Shown here: in pieces, positions 1-5,090 of the stretch | Layout of the letters: each line of letters starts with the position of its first letter | Numbering within the stretch: the stretch's first letter is position 1 | Source: Actinomycetes bacterium | GTDB taxonomy: Bacteria > Actinomycetota > Acidimicrobiia > Acidimicrobiales > Palsa-688 | NCBI GenBank assembly: GCA_021846485.1 | Contig: JAJZWW010000263.1 | Location: forward strand, 1 to 5,090 | DNA length: 5,090 nt | Reading direction: 5' to 3' | Position numbers and translations under genes: made by a program | Notes under the pieces: model-generated | The model's input: the letters and a program-made list of their open reading frames with translations, nothing else | Told to the model about the DNA's origin: nothing | Databases searched by the model: none

Positions 1-115
1 ACTCGGTCGCCCCGGAACCGTCGTTCTGGCACGACTGTCGGACGTGAGGCACCTGGGTCCGGTGCGATGAACATGCGTGACGCCGTGCCCGCGTGGCCTT
101 CCGACGCGGCGACCC
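1..115. other. Left edge, no supported gene
   Basis: Beyond the inferred stop of the minus-strand gene I see no convincing coding frame, RNA gene or terminator hairpin with a T-run. A 28-codon plus-strand frame from the ATG at 67 has no ribosome binding site and no recognisable content. The minus-strand frame continuing from the unshifted gene is Arg/Ser-rich and looks non-coding. Confidence 0.4.
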
Positions 116-984
116 TTAGCACAGGTCGAGCGAGGCACAGATCGGGACGATGATGCCGTTCTCCACGGTTGTCGAGTACCCAGCGAGGCGGTGGCGCACA
201 TCGTGGGGGCCCACGGAAGCGTGCCGAGCGTGAGGCCGTAGAGGAACTCGATGGGCATCTCGGCAGCGGAGGTCGGGTCATCGAACTCGAATCGACCGAT
301 CTCGACTCCAACCGCGTAGGGAACCGACAGTCCAGCGACCCAGTGGCCGCGGTGGCCCAGCGGGGTGACCATGACGGGCGAGATCGGGATCGGGGCGAGC
401 ATCCGGTGTTTGTCGAGGTTGTCCAGATCGGAGACCTGCCAGAGGAACGACTGCTCGGGCTGGATCGGCGTCATGACGAACGGCTGGAACGTCTTCAGGA
501 CATCGATCGTCGAAAGGTCGAGGTGGGAGAACTGGCCTATCTGTCGATCGAACTCGCTCTGACTCCTGGCAACCGGGAACTGCGGACGTCGCTCCTCTTT
601 AGCGGTCAGTGTGTGACTTGACCGCTGGGCGCTCAGCCGCTCGAGTTCGACGGCAAGATGGTCGAGCGCTGAGCGGAGGTTGTGGACCGCATCGCCGGCA
701 AGCAGCGAGATCATTTCGGGGATGGGCGCCGTGCGTGTCCAGGTGATGACATGAACGCGACCGTCCTCTCTGACAGAACGGTCGGCAGCGAACGGATCCG
801 CTGCGAGGTACGCCTCGACCGCTGCGCCCATGTCGGCTAAATGAGCGTTCGCGCGATTGAGCTTGGCGGCGACTCCTCGGCGGACCTCCACGCGCGGCAC
901 TATAGCGCTGCGACGCCGATCGAGCTGAGTAGCTTCAGTCCTTCGGCCGCTGTGAATGTGAAGCGACGGGCGCAATTGGCCCAT
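116..984 (-). CDS. Uncharacterised protein of the 'AGD-VHNLRSALDHL' family, apparently frameshifted near its C-terminus
   Basis: Reading the minus strand from the ATG at 984-982 gives a protein-like frame. Residues 49-66 form a helical stretch (AAKLNRANAHLADMGAAV). Residues 95-110 read LAGDAVHNLRSALDHL, and residues 180-196 hold LWQVSDLDNLDKHRMLA. From memory, this pairing of an AGD-VHNLRSALDHL helix with a later L..LDN-DKHR motif occurs in hypothetical proteins of actinobacteria and phages. I know no function for them. The start is favoured because GAGAGAGG lies four bases upstream (989-996); a GTG at 900-898 is possible but has no ribosome binding site. After residue 260 the frame turns into unlikely Arg/Ser-rich sequence and stays open to base 1. 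One added base at the five-G run (205-209) restores a plausible tail ending CASLDLC and a TAA at 116-118, about 289 residues in all. The existence of the gene is well supported; the exact end is inferred. Confidence 0.72.
205..209 (-). other. Probable one-base frameshift in a homopolymer run
   Basis: The plus strand has five Gs (205-209) followed by three Cs (210-212). On the minus strand this reads TGG GCC CCC ACG ATG. Adding one C gives W-A-P-H-D-V-R-H-R-L-A-G-Y and then a natural-looking C-terminus with a stop at 116-118. Without it, the frame continues past base 1 in composition unlike the rest of the protein. The change could be a sequencing or assembly error, as is common in homopolymers, or a real inactivating deletion. 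The exact base is uncertain: any single insertion between about 205 and 240 would have nearly the same effect. Confidence 0.55.
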
Positions 985-988
985 CCGA

Positions 989-996
989 CCTCTCTC
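989..996 (-). promoter_or_regulatory. Ribosome binding site deciding the start of the minus-strand gene
   Basis: The minus strand reads GAGAGAGG, then TCGG, then ATG (984-982). This purine-rich Shine-Dalgarno-like run is the only one near the candidate starts and is why the ATG at 984 is preferred to the GTG at 900. The spacing of four bases is slightly short. Confidence 0.5.
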
Positions 997-1006
997 ATGG
1001 CAAAGA

Positions 1007-1035
1007 TTGACGAAAATGGTTGGGTAGACGATACT
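1007..1035 (+). promoter_or_regulatory. Candidate sigma-70-type promoter for the lipoprotein gene
   Basis: TTGACG (1007-1012) matches the -35 consensus at five of six positions. GATACT (1030-1035) follows after exactly 17 bases and matches the -10 consensus at four of six. Transcription would start near 1042, leaving a leader of about 40 bases before the ATG at 1082. The -35 box lies only 23 bases from the start codon of the divergent minus-strand gene, so the two genes share this control region and transcription of one may interfere with the other. This is a visual match only. Confidence 0.5.
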
Positions 1036-1081
1036 CTATGGTTTTGGGATCATTCGCGCCGTGGAAAGGCTTTAGGAAGAT

Positions 1082-1399
1082 ATGAAGAAGACACGCAAGG
1101 TTTTTGGTGCCTTTGTAGGCGGGGTAGCGCTTCTGCTGGCAGGTTGCGGAAGTTCGACATCGGCCAGTGGAAGCTCGTACACTGTCAGTCAGGCAGCGAG
1201 TTCGATGGCGGCTAACGAGCCGACTTCCCCGTTCACCAACCAGGCGTACGACAGGTGCTTGGCAATTTACATGTTTAAGCATATGTCTCGTTCTGCCGTA
1301 AGGGCTTATATAAATGGCCCCAATTTTGCTATCAATCCAAATGCGATAGAGAAGGCGGCTGAAGATAACTGCGTGATGGTTGGCGTTGGGCAAGGTTAA
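1082..1399 (+). CDS. Small putative lipoprotein, function unknown
   Basis: This gene encodes a 105-residue protein with a textbook lipoprotein signal. It has a basic start (MKKTRK), a hydrophobic segment at about residues 8-20, and a lipobox L-A-G-C at 19-22 that makes Cys22 the predicted lipidated residue. Signal peptidase II would cleave before Cys22, leaving about 84 residues anchored outside the membrane. A Ser/Gly/Thr-rich linker (23-33) precedes a small domain with two further cysteines (Cys59 and Cys97) that could pair. AGGA (1074-1077) lies four bases before the ATG, and a good promoter match lies upstream. The gene is far richer in A and T than its surroundings (25 of 60 bases G/C at 1261-1320), which suggests a separate origin. 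I do not recognise the mature domain. The gene looks real from its signal, ribosome binding site and promoter; its role is unknown. Confidence 0.8.
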   Translation: MKKTRKVFGAFVGGVALLLAGCGSSTSASGSSYTVSQAASSMAANEPTSPFTNQAYDRCLAIYMFKHMSRSAVRAYINGPNFAINPNAIEKAAEDNCVMVGVGQG

Positions 1400-1434
1400 C
1401 GGCAGGTCACAGTGATGACGCTTGGAGCAGAGCA

Positions 1435-1444
1435 TGAAGCTTCA
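1435..1444. repeat. Perfect 10-base palindrome TGAAGCTTCA
   Basis: TGAAGCTTCA is its own reverse complement and lies 36 bases after the lipoprotein stop, at the left end of the non-coding gap. It could be a binding site for a dimeric regulator, or chance: a single 10-base palindrome is weak evidence. Confidence 0.3.
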
Positions 1445-1445
1445 A

Positions 1446-1479
1446 ACGACCACTTCGCGGAGCACCATCAAGTGGACGT
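1446..1479. repeat. Inverted repeat in the gap before the transfer operon
   Basis: ACGACCACTT (1446-1455) pairs with AAGTGGACGT (1470-1479) at nine of ten positions, with one A-A mismatch and a 14-base loop. No T-run follows, so a standard intrinsic terminator is not indicated. It could still end or attenuate transcription from the lipoprotein gene, or act as an operator for the operon that begins at 1626. Confidence 0.45.
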
Positions 1480-1499
1480 CGATCCGGCGTTCTGGCTTG

Positions 1500-1524
1500 C
1501 CCGTGACCGGGGGCAGATCACGGG
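1500..1524. repeat. Second inverted repeat in the gap
   Basis: CCCGTGA (1500-1506) and TCACGGG (1518-1524) are perfect reverse complements separated by 11 bases. Centre-to-centre spacing of the arms is 18 bases, roughly two helical turns, which suits a dimeric DNA-binding protein. No T-run follows. It lies about 100 bases before the ArdC-like gene, so regulation of that operon or a DNA-processing site is possible. Confidence 0.42.
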
Positions 1525-1603
1525 AAGCCGGTTCAACTCCTCCCGCTCGTCCGTAGCCTGATCGGCTCGTTCGCCCTCCCGTAGGGAACCGCTGCCGAGG
1601 CGG

Positions 1604-1618
1604 CTCCCCGAAGGGAGG
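1604..1618 (+). promoter_or_regulatory. Strong ribosome binding site inside a small hairpin
   Basis: GGGAGG (1613-1618) lies seven bases before the GTG at 1626 and decides that start. The same bases can pair with CTCCC (1604-1608) across a CGAA loop, hiding the site. CCTCCC at 1575-1580 is also complementary to it and instead can fold locally with GGGA at 1584-1587. The competing pairings could modulate translation, but five-base stems are common in DNA this GC-rich. Confidence 0.5.
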
Positions 1619-1625
1619 CGCCGCC

Positions 1626-2690
1626 GTGACATCGAGTTCGCACTCATCGACGGAGGAGCGGAGCGAACGGACAGCGGCCAAGGTGGCAGCCGCCCAGGAG
1701 TTGCTCGCTGAGCAGGTGGCGGCACTCCGGAGCGGCGAGGACTGGCAGCGCTTCCTCGCCTTCCAGGCGAAGCTGCACCAGTACTCGCCAAACAACGTGC
1801 TCCTCATCCACGCCCAGCACACCCAGGCACATGCGGAAGGGCTGGTGGACGCTCCCGAGCCGTCCTGCGTCGCCGGCTTCCAGACCTGGAAGGCGCTCGG
1901 CCGCTCGGTGACCAAGGGCCAGCACGGCTACGCCATCCTCGCTCCCGTTGCCGGGCTTCGCCGGCTCGCCGTCGACCCGTCCGGCGAGCGCCGGCTGCTC
2001 GACGCCGGCGAGCAGGCCCGGCCCGGTGAGACCGAGGAACGCCACCGGTTGGTCCGCGGGTTCAGGGTCAGTCACGTCTTCGACGTGAGCCAGACCACCG
2101 GTGAGCCGATCCCCGAGCCAACTCGGCCACAGCTCCTCCGCGGCGAGGCGCCGCGCGGGCTGGGAGCAGCAGTCCTGGCACTGCTTGAGCGTCGGGGGTT
2201 CTCGGTCTCGACGGTCGCAGACGCCCAGGCGATCGGCGGTGCCAACGGCCAGACCAACTGGGCTGAGCGGACCGTCGTCGTCCGGGCCGACATGGACGAC
2301 GCAGCCATGGTCAAGACGCTCGTCCACGAGGCCGCCCACGTGTTGCTGCACGAGGGCGCACCGGACCACCTCCTTCCCCGTCCCCTCAAGGAGGTCGAGG
2401 CCGAGTCGGTGGCCTTCCTCGTCGCTTCGGCCCACGGGATGGTGACCGACGACTACAGCTTCCCCTACGTCGCCGCCTGGGCCGGTGACGACCCGGTGGC
2501 TGCCATCCAGGCCACCCAGCGCCGGGTGGCCTGGATGGCCCGGGTGATCCTCGAGGCGAGCCCGGCCGAGCACGGATCGGGCGGCAAGGTCCCCGGTACC
2601 GACCTGGCCGTCGACGGTGCCCGGGCCGATCGGGGAGCTCACGCGCCGGAGGGCGGTGTGGCGCCCCTGCCCGAGCCGATGGGGCTGTGA
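1626..2690 (+). CDS. ArdC-like ssDNA-binding protein with a zinc metallopeptidase domain
   Basis: This 354-residue protein starts at a GTG with a strong Shine-Dalgarno site. Residues 24-107 fit the N-terminal single-stranded-DNA-binding domain of ArdC-type antirestriction proteins: a helical start, then the signature YSPNNVLLI (53-61), then FQTWKALGRSVTKGQHGYAIL (85-105 approximately). A second domain carries the zinc-protease motif HEAAH (234-238). The following EVEAE (256-260) probably supplies the third, glutamate ligand, as in gluzincin-type sites. Residues beyond about 315 are Gly/Pro/Ala-rich and probably flexible. ArdC of plasmid pSa protects incoming single-stranded DNA from restriction; whether this relative does so is inferred. 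It is the first gene of an operon and its stop overlaps the next start by four bases (GTGA). There is no signal peptide, so it should be cytoplasmic or moved with DNA. Family assignment is confident; the biological role is less so. Confidence 0.88.
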   Translation: MTSSSHSSTEERSERTAAKVAAAQELLAEQVAALRSGEDWQRFLAFQAKLHQYSPNNVLLIHAQHTQAHAEGLVDAPEPSCVAGFQTWKALGRSVTKGQHGYAILAPVAGLRRLAVDPSGERRLLDAGEQARPGETEERHRLVRGFRVSHVFDVSQTTGEPIPEPTRPQLLRGEAPRGLGAAVLALLERRGFSVSTVADAQAIGGANGQTNWAERTVVVRADMDDAAMVKTLVHEAAHVLLHEGAPDHLLPRPLKEVEAESVAFLVASAHGMVTDDYSFPYVAAWAGDDPVAAIQATQRRVAWMARVILEASPAEHGSGGKVPGTDLAVDGARADRGAHAPEGGVAPLPEPMGL

Positions 2691-2920
2691 CCGGCACGGA
2701 ACGCCCGGCGCTGCCTGGCGAGCGGTGCACGTGCGGACGACCTGCGACCCTCGTGTTCGCCACGGAGCGCTGGGGCGAGGTCGGCTGGTGTGGCCTGAGC
2801 GACGGCGGAGGGGCCGGTCCGTGCGTCTTCTGCGGTGCCGGTGCCGGGCACGGTGGCCGGCGCTGCCCTGCCTACGTGCTCAGCCCGACCCACCTCGTCG
2901 ACCATCCCGAGCCGGCCTGA
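2687..2920 (+). CDS. Small Cys-rich, probably zinc-binding protein, function unknown
   Basis: This encodes a 77-residue protein. The start is the GTG at 2687, whose GTGA overlaps the previous stop. No clear ribosome binding site is present, so translation is probably coupled to the gene before. Six cysteines fall in two groups: Cys14, Cys16 and Cys35, then Cys46, Cys49 (CVFC) and Cys60, with His55 nearby. The pattern suggests one or two structural zinc sites. The text between them (WGEVGWCG) and the ending PAYVLSPTHLVDH look like a folded domain rather than a chance frame. Its stop overlaps the coupling-protein start by one base (TGATG). Its position between an ArdC-like gene and a VirD4-type gene suggests a DNA-transfer accessory or regulator, but this is inference. 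I do not recognise a named family. Overlapping frames in this interval are less convincing because this one fits both junctions exactly. Confidence 0.75.
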   Translation: MTGTERPALPGERCTCGRPATLVFATERWGEVGWCGLSDGGGAGPCVFCGAGAGHGGRRCPAYVLSPTHLVDHPEPA

Positions 2921-4689
2921 TGGACGCACGCCCGCGTTCGGGGAGCGACCTCGGCGTCGTCGTGCTCGGTGCGGCAATCGTGCTCACGGGGACGCTGTGG
3001 GCGGGTGGAGCGCTGTCCGCGCTTCTCTTCGCCCGACCCGTCACCTTCCGGCGTCCCTTCGCCGGCGTGGCCGCGTTCGCTCATCCGGGCGACCCGGCGG
3101 TCGCCTGGCACGTCCCCGTCGGCCCGCCCGTCGCCTACTGGACCTGCGTCGTTTCCACGGTCGCTGCTGCTGGCGCGCTTGCCTGGGCGAGCTGGCGCTT
3201 TGCAGGCTCGGCCATGTCGTCGGGGACCGCCACCAAGGTGCTGCGCGTCGAGGGGCTGGCGAGCATCTCCGATGCTCGACGGGCTGCCGGCCGCCGGGCC
3301 CTCCTCGCCCGGTCTGCCACCCTGCGGCCCTCCCTCGTGCGACCGAAGCCAGCCGCGGTCGGCTTCTTGCTGGGGACGAGTCGGGGAGTGGCCTGTTGGG
3401 CGTCGGTCGAGGACTCGATGCTGCTGCTCGGCCCGCCTCGCTCGGGCAAGGGCACCCAGGTCGTCATCCCCGTGATCCTCGACGCACCCGGGCCGGTCGT
3501 GACCACGTCCACCCGGCCCGACAACCTCGCCACCACCTTCCGTGCCCGGGCGCACCGAGGCCCGGTGTGCGTCTTCGACCCTCAGGGGCTGGCCCCGGGG
3601 AGGGCGCCCTCCCCCCTTCGGTGGTCGCTGCTGCGCGGTTGTGCCGAGCCCCAGGTTGCGATGGCCCGGGCCGAGGCACTCGTCCCCCAGGCCGGATCGG
3701 CCGGGGTGGAGAACGCCAACTTCTGGCGGGCCCAGGCGCTCACGGTCACCCGCTGCCTGCTCCATGCCGCCGCCCTCGACGACCGTCCACCCGCCGACCT
3801 CTACCGCTGGAGCCACGCCGCAGGCGGGGCGAAGGACGCCGTCGCCATCCTCGCCACCCACCCACAGGCCACCCCTGGCTGGGAGCGGGCCCTCGACGCC
3901 GTGATCGGTGCCGACCAGCGCACCCGCGACTCGGTATGGGCCATGGTGGCGAACACCTTCGCCCCGCTCGCCGACCCGGCCGTGCTCGCCGCCGTCACGC
4001 CGGAGGCCGACCGGGCGCTCGAGCCGGCCTCGTTCCTCGCCGACGGTGGCACCCTCTACCTGCTCGGCACCGCCACCGGCGCATCGGCGACCGCCACGCT
4101 CGTCGCCGCGCTCATCGAGGACATGGTCGATGCCGCCCGCCGGCTGGCAGCACGCTCTCCCGGCCAGCGGCTCGATCCGCCGCTGACCTTGGTGCTGGAC
4201 GAAGCCGCCAACTACCCCCTTGCCTCGTTGCCGTCCCTCATGAGCGAGGGCGGGGGATCGGGGATCTGCACGCTCGCCGTGCTCCAGTCGCTCGCCCAGG
4301 CCCGTGATCGCTGGGGCCGGGAGGCAGCCGGGGCCATCTGGGACGCCGCCATCGCCAAGCTCGTCCTCGGCGGCTCGGCCAACGCCGACGACCTCGCCGA
4401 TCTCTCCCGGCTGATCGGCGAGCGTGACGTGCGTGAGTGGTCCGAGACGAGACAGGGCACGGGCCTTCCCGCGTCGACGTCCTCGTTGCTGCGCCGGCGG
4501 CCCATCCTGGAGCCCTCGGACATCCGCCTGCTTCCCATGGGGACCGGGCTCCTCCTGTTGCGCGCCGCCCCACCGATCGCCCTGTCGCTCCAGCCGTGGA
4601 CGGCGCGGAGGGATGCGGGAGCGCTCCGGGCTGCCCGGACCGGCTTCGAGGCCAACGGTGCTGTCGACGACGGAGGCGGCGATGCGTGA
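2920..4689 (+). CDS. VirD4/TraG-type conjugative coupling ATPase
   Basis: This 589-residue membrane ATPase should link relaxed transfer DNA to a type IV secretion channel. Two hydrophobic segments at about residues 11-37 and 71-94 fit the N-terminal membrane anchor of coupling proteins, with a roughly 30-residue loop outside. The cytoplasmic part holds a Walker A loop GPPRSGKGT (171-179), a following TSTRPDNLATTFRAR segment (196-210) and VFDPQG (218-223) as in actinobacterial TraG-like proteins. It then has Walker B LTLVLDEAAN (422-431) and TLAVLQSLAQ (451-460), a conserved Gln-containing motif. Length is normal for the family. The same frame is open back to an ATG at 2617, but that would overlap two genes by 300 bases and add a poor Arg-rich leader. 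The ATG at 2920 overlaps the previous stop (TGATG) and places the membrane anchor at the N-terminus. No relaxase is visible nearby. Confident in family; substrate and partners unknown. Confidence 0.93.
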   Translation: MDARPRSGSDLGVVVLGAAIVLTGTLWAGGALSALLFARPVTFRRPFAGVAAFAHPGDPAVAWHVPVGPPVAYWTCVVSTVAAAGALAWASWRFAGSAMSSGTATKVLRVEGLASISDARRAAGRRALLARSATLRPSLVRPKPAAVGFLLGTSRGVACWASVEDSMLLLGPPRSGKGTQVVIPVILDAPGPVVTTSTRPDNLATTFRARAHRGPVCVFDPQGLAPGRAPSPLRWSLLRGCAEPQVAMARAEALVPQAGSAGVENANFWRAQALTVTRCLLHAAALDDRPPADLYRWSHAAGGAKDAVAILATHPQATPGWERALDAVIGADQRTRDSVWAMVANTFAPLADPAVLAAVTPEADRALEPASFLADGGTLYLLGTATGASATATLVAALIEDMVDAARRLAARSPGQRLDPPLTLVLDEAANYPLASLPSLMSEGGGSGICTLAVLQSLAQARDRWGREAAGAIWDAAIAKLVLGGSANADDLADLSRLIGERDVREWSETRQGTGLPASTSSLLRRRPILEPSDIRLLPMGTGLLLLRAAPPIALSLQPWTARRDAGALRAARTGFEANGAVDDGGGDA

Positions 4690-5065
4690 ACCTCGCCCCG
4701 GCATCGCGTGGTCCCGCCAGCGCCTCCGCCGCCGTGCGGCCTATGTCACCTGGATGACGAGCGCCGCCTGGCTCGCCCACCGCCGCCAGTGGCATGCCGC
4801 CTGGGTCGCCCACTACGGCGAACCCCCGCGCTGTGTGAGCTGCGGCGAGCCGTGGGCGCTTCGCCACGGCGACCTCCACCACCGCACCTACGACCACCTC
4901 GGCGCCGAGCGGTTCGCCGAGCTCGTCCCGCTCTGCCGGCCGTGCCACGCCCGGCTCCATCGGGTCATCGAGTCGAGCCCTGCGTGGCGGAAGCTGGACC
5001 GGCCGCGGGCAACCGACGCGGCGATCGCCCTCCTGCGGCGCCACGCCCACGGTGCCCGGCCGTGA
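4682..5065 (+). CDS. Small HNH endonuclease
   Basis: This encodes a 127-residue protein with the zinc-containing form of the HNH nuclease fold. It has CVSC (51-54), then DLHHRTYDHLG (64-74) bearing the catalytic-type histidines His66 and His67, then LCRPCHARLH (84-93) with Cys85, Cys88, His89 and His93. The four cysteines would hold a structural zinc, and the histidines would bind the catalytic metal ion. The basic N-terminus (residues 11-19, SRQRLRRRA) may contact DNA. The ATG at 4682 is chosen because GGAGG (4672-4676) lies five bases upstream and all of the domain is kept. It overlaps the coupling-protein stop by eight bases. Earlier in-frame starts would run deep inside that gene. HNH proteins of this size serve many roles, including nicking, restriction and phage packaging; a role in processing transferred DNA is only suggested by position. 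Confidence 0.87.
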   Translation: MREPRPGIAWSRQRLRRRAAYVTWMTSAAWLAHRRQWHAAWVAHYGEPPRCVSCGEPWALRHGDLHHRTYDHLGAERFAELVPLCRPCHARLHRVIESSPAWRKLDRPRATDAAIALLRRHAHGARP

Positions 5066-5090
5066 CGCCTCCTGACGACGACGACAGCCC
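5062..5090 (+). CDS. Probable start of a further operon gene, cut by the window edge
   Basis: A GTG at 5062 overlaps the HNH stop as GTGA, exactly the junction seen between the ArdC-like gene and the Cys-rich gene. The frame reads (V/M)TPPDDDDS and is open to the window end. An acidic, disordered N-terminus would be ordinary. Only nine codons are visible and no strong ribosome binding site precedes it, so this rests on the junction pattern. No function can be proposed. Confidence 0.4.

Noticed and set aside
169..621. Plus-strand frame of 150 codons
   Set aside because: It opposes the minus-strand gene that carries recognisable motifs, has no ribosome binding site, and its Arg/Glu/Asp-rich text is what the reverse of such a gene gives.
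841..1215. Plus-strand frame of 124 codons spanning the divergent promoter region
   Set aside because: It overlaps the minus-strand gene start and the lipoprotein signal region in other frames, lacks a ribosome binding site, and shows no domain.
1407..1415. Small palindrome TCAC-A-GTGA after the lipoprotein stop
   Set aside because: Four-base arms are too short to support a terminator or operator on their own, and there is no T-run.
995..1435. Minus-strand frame of 146 codons
   Set aside because: It covers the lipoprotein gene, which has a lipobox, promoter and ribosome binding site; the antisense text is rich in Cys, His and Arg without a pattern.
1526..1552. tRNA-like GGTTCAACTCC suggesting a tRNA 3' end or attachment site
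   Set aside because: Only two pairs of the T-stem form (the third is C against T), and no matching acceptor strand is found upstream, so it is most likely chance.
1644..2642. 332-codon minus-strand open frame
   Set aside because: It is antisense to the ArdC-like gene, which has a strong ribosome binding site and clear motifs.
2617..2919. Extended N-terminus for the coupling protein
   Set aside because: Using the ATG at 2617 would overlap two genes and place an Arg- and Cys-rich leader before the membrane anchor. The ATG at 2920 fits the TGATG junction.
2872..4704. 610-codon minus-strand open frame
   Set aside because: It is antisense to the coupling protein with its Walker motifs. Long antisense frames are expected in GC-rich genes because stop codons are rare.

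Overview
This window looks like chromosomal or integrated-element DNA from a high-GC actinobacterium. The right two thirds are very GC-rich (46 G/C in 60 bases at 4321-4380, counted by hand), use GTG and ATG starts, and are packed with start/stop overlaps. The conjugation-type genes resemble those of actinobacterial integrative and conjugative elements. I cannot name the genus.

Left part (1-984): a minus-strand gene of an uncharacterised family, recognisable by an AGD-VHNLRSALDHL-type motif and a later DKHR motif. Its best reading runs from an ATG at 984 to a TAA at 116-118, but this needs one extra base in a five-G run at 205-209. As the sequence stands, its first frame stays open off the left edge, so the gene is easily missed. 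Bases 1-115 hold nothing I can support.

Middle (985-1625): a short divergent promoter region is followed by a small plus-strand lipoprotein gene (1082-1399) that is strikingly AT-rich for the window (25 of 60 bases G/C at 1261-1320). A 226-base non-coding gap comes next. It holds two inverted repeats, a 10-base palindrome and a possible hairpin that covers the ribosome binding site of the next gene.

Right part (1626-5090): a tight plus-strand operon. Its genes are an ArdC-type ssDNA-binding/zinc-metallopeptidase protein (1626-2690), a 77-residue cysteine-rich protein (2687-2920), a VirD4/TraG-type coupling ATPase (2920-4689), a small HNH endonuclease (4682-5065), and probably a further gene starting at the GTG at 5062. 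Every junction overlaps by 1 to 8 bases, which suggests translational coupling and a single transcript.

Taken together, the operon reads as part of a DNA-transfer module. The coupling ATPase would bring DNA to a secretion channel. The ArdC-like protein may protect or bind incoming single-stranded DNA. The roles of the Cys-rich and HNH proteins are unknown. No relaxase, channel gene, integrase or attachment site is visible here, so the extent and mobility of the element cannot be judged from this window.
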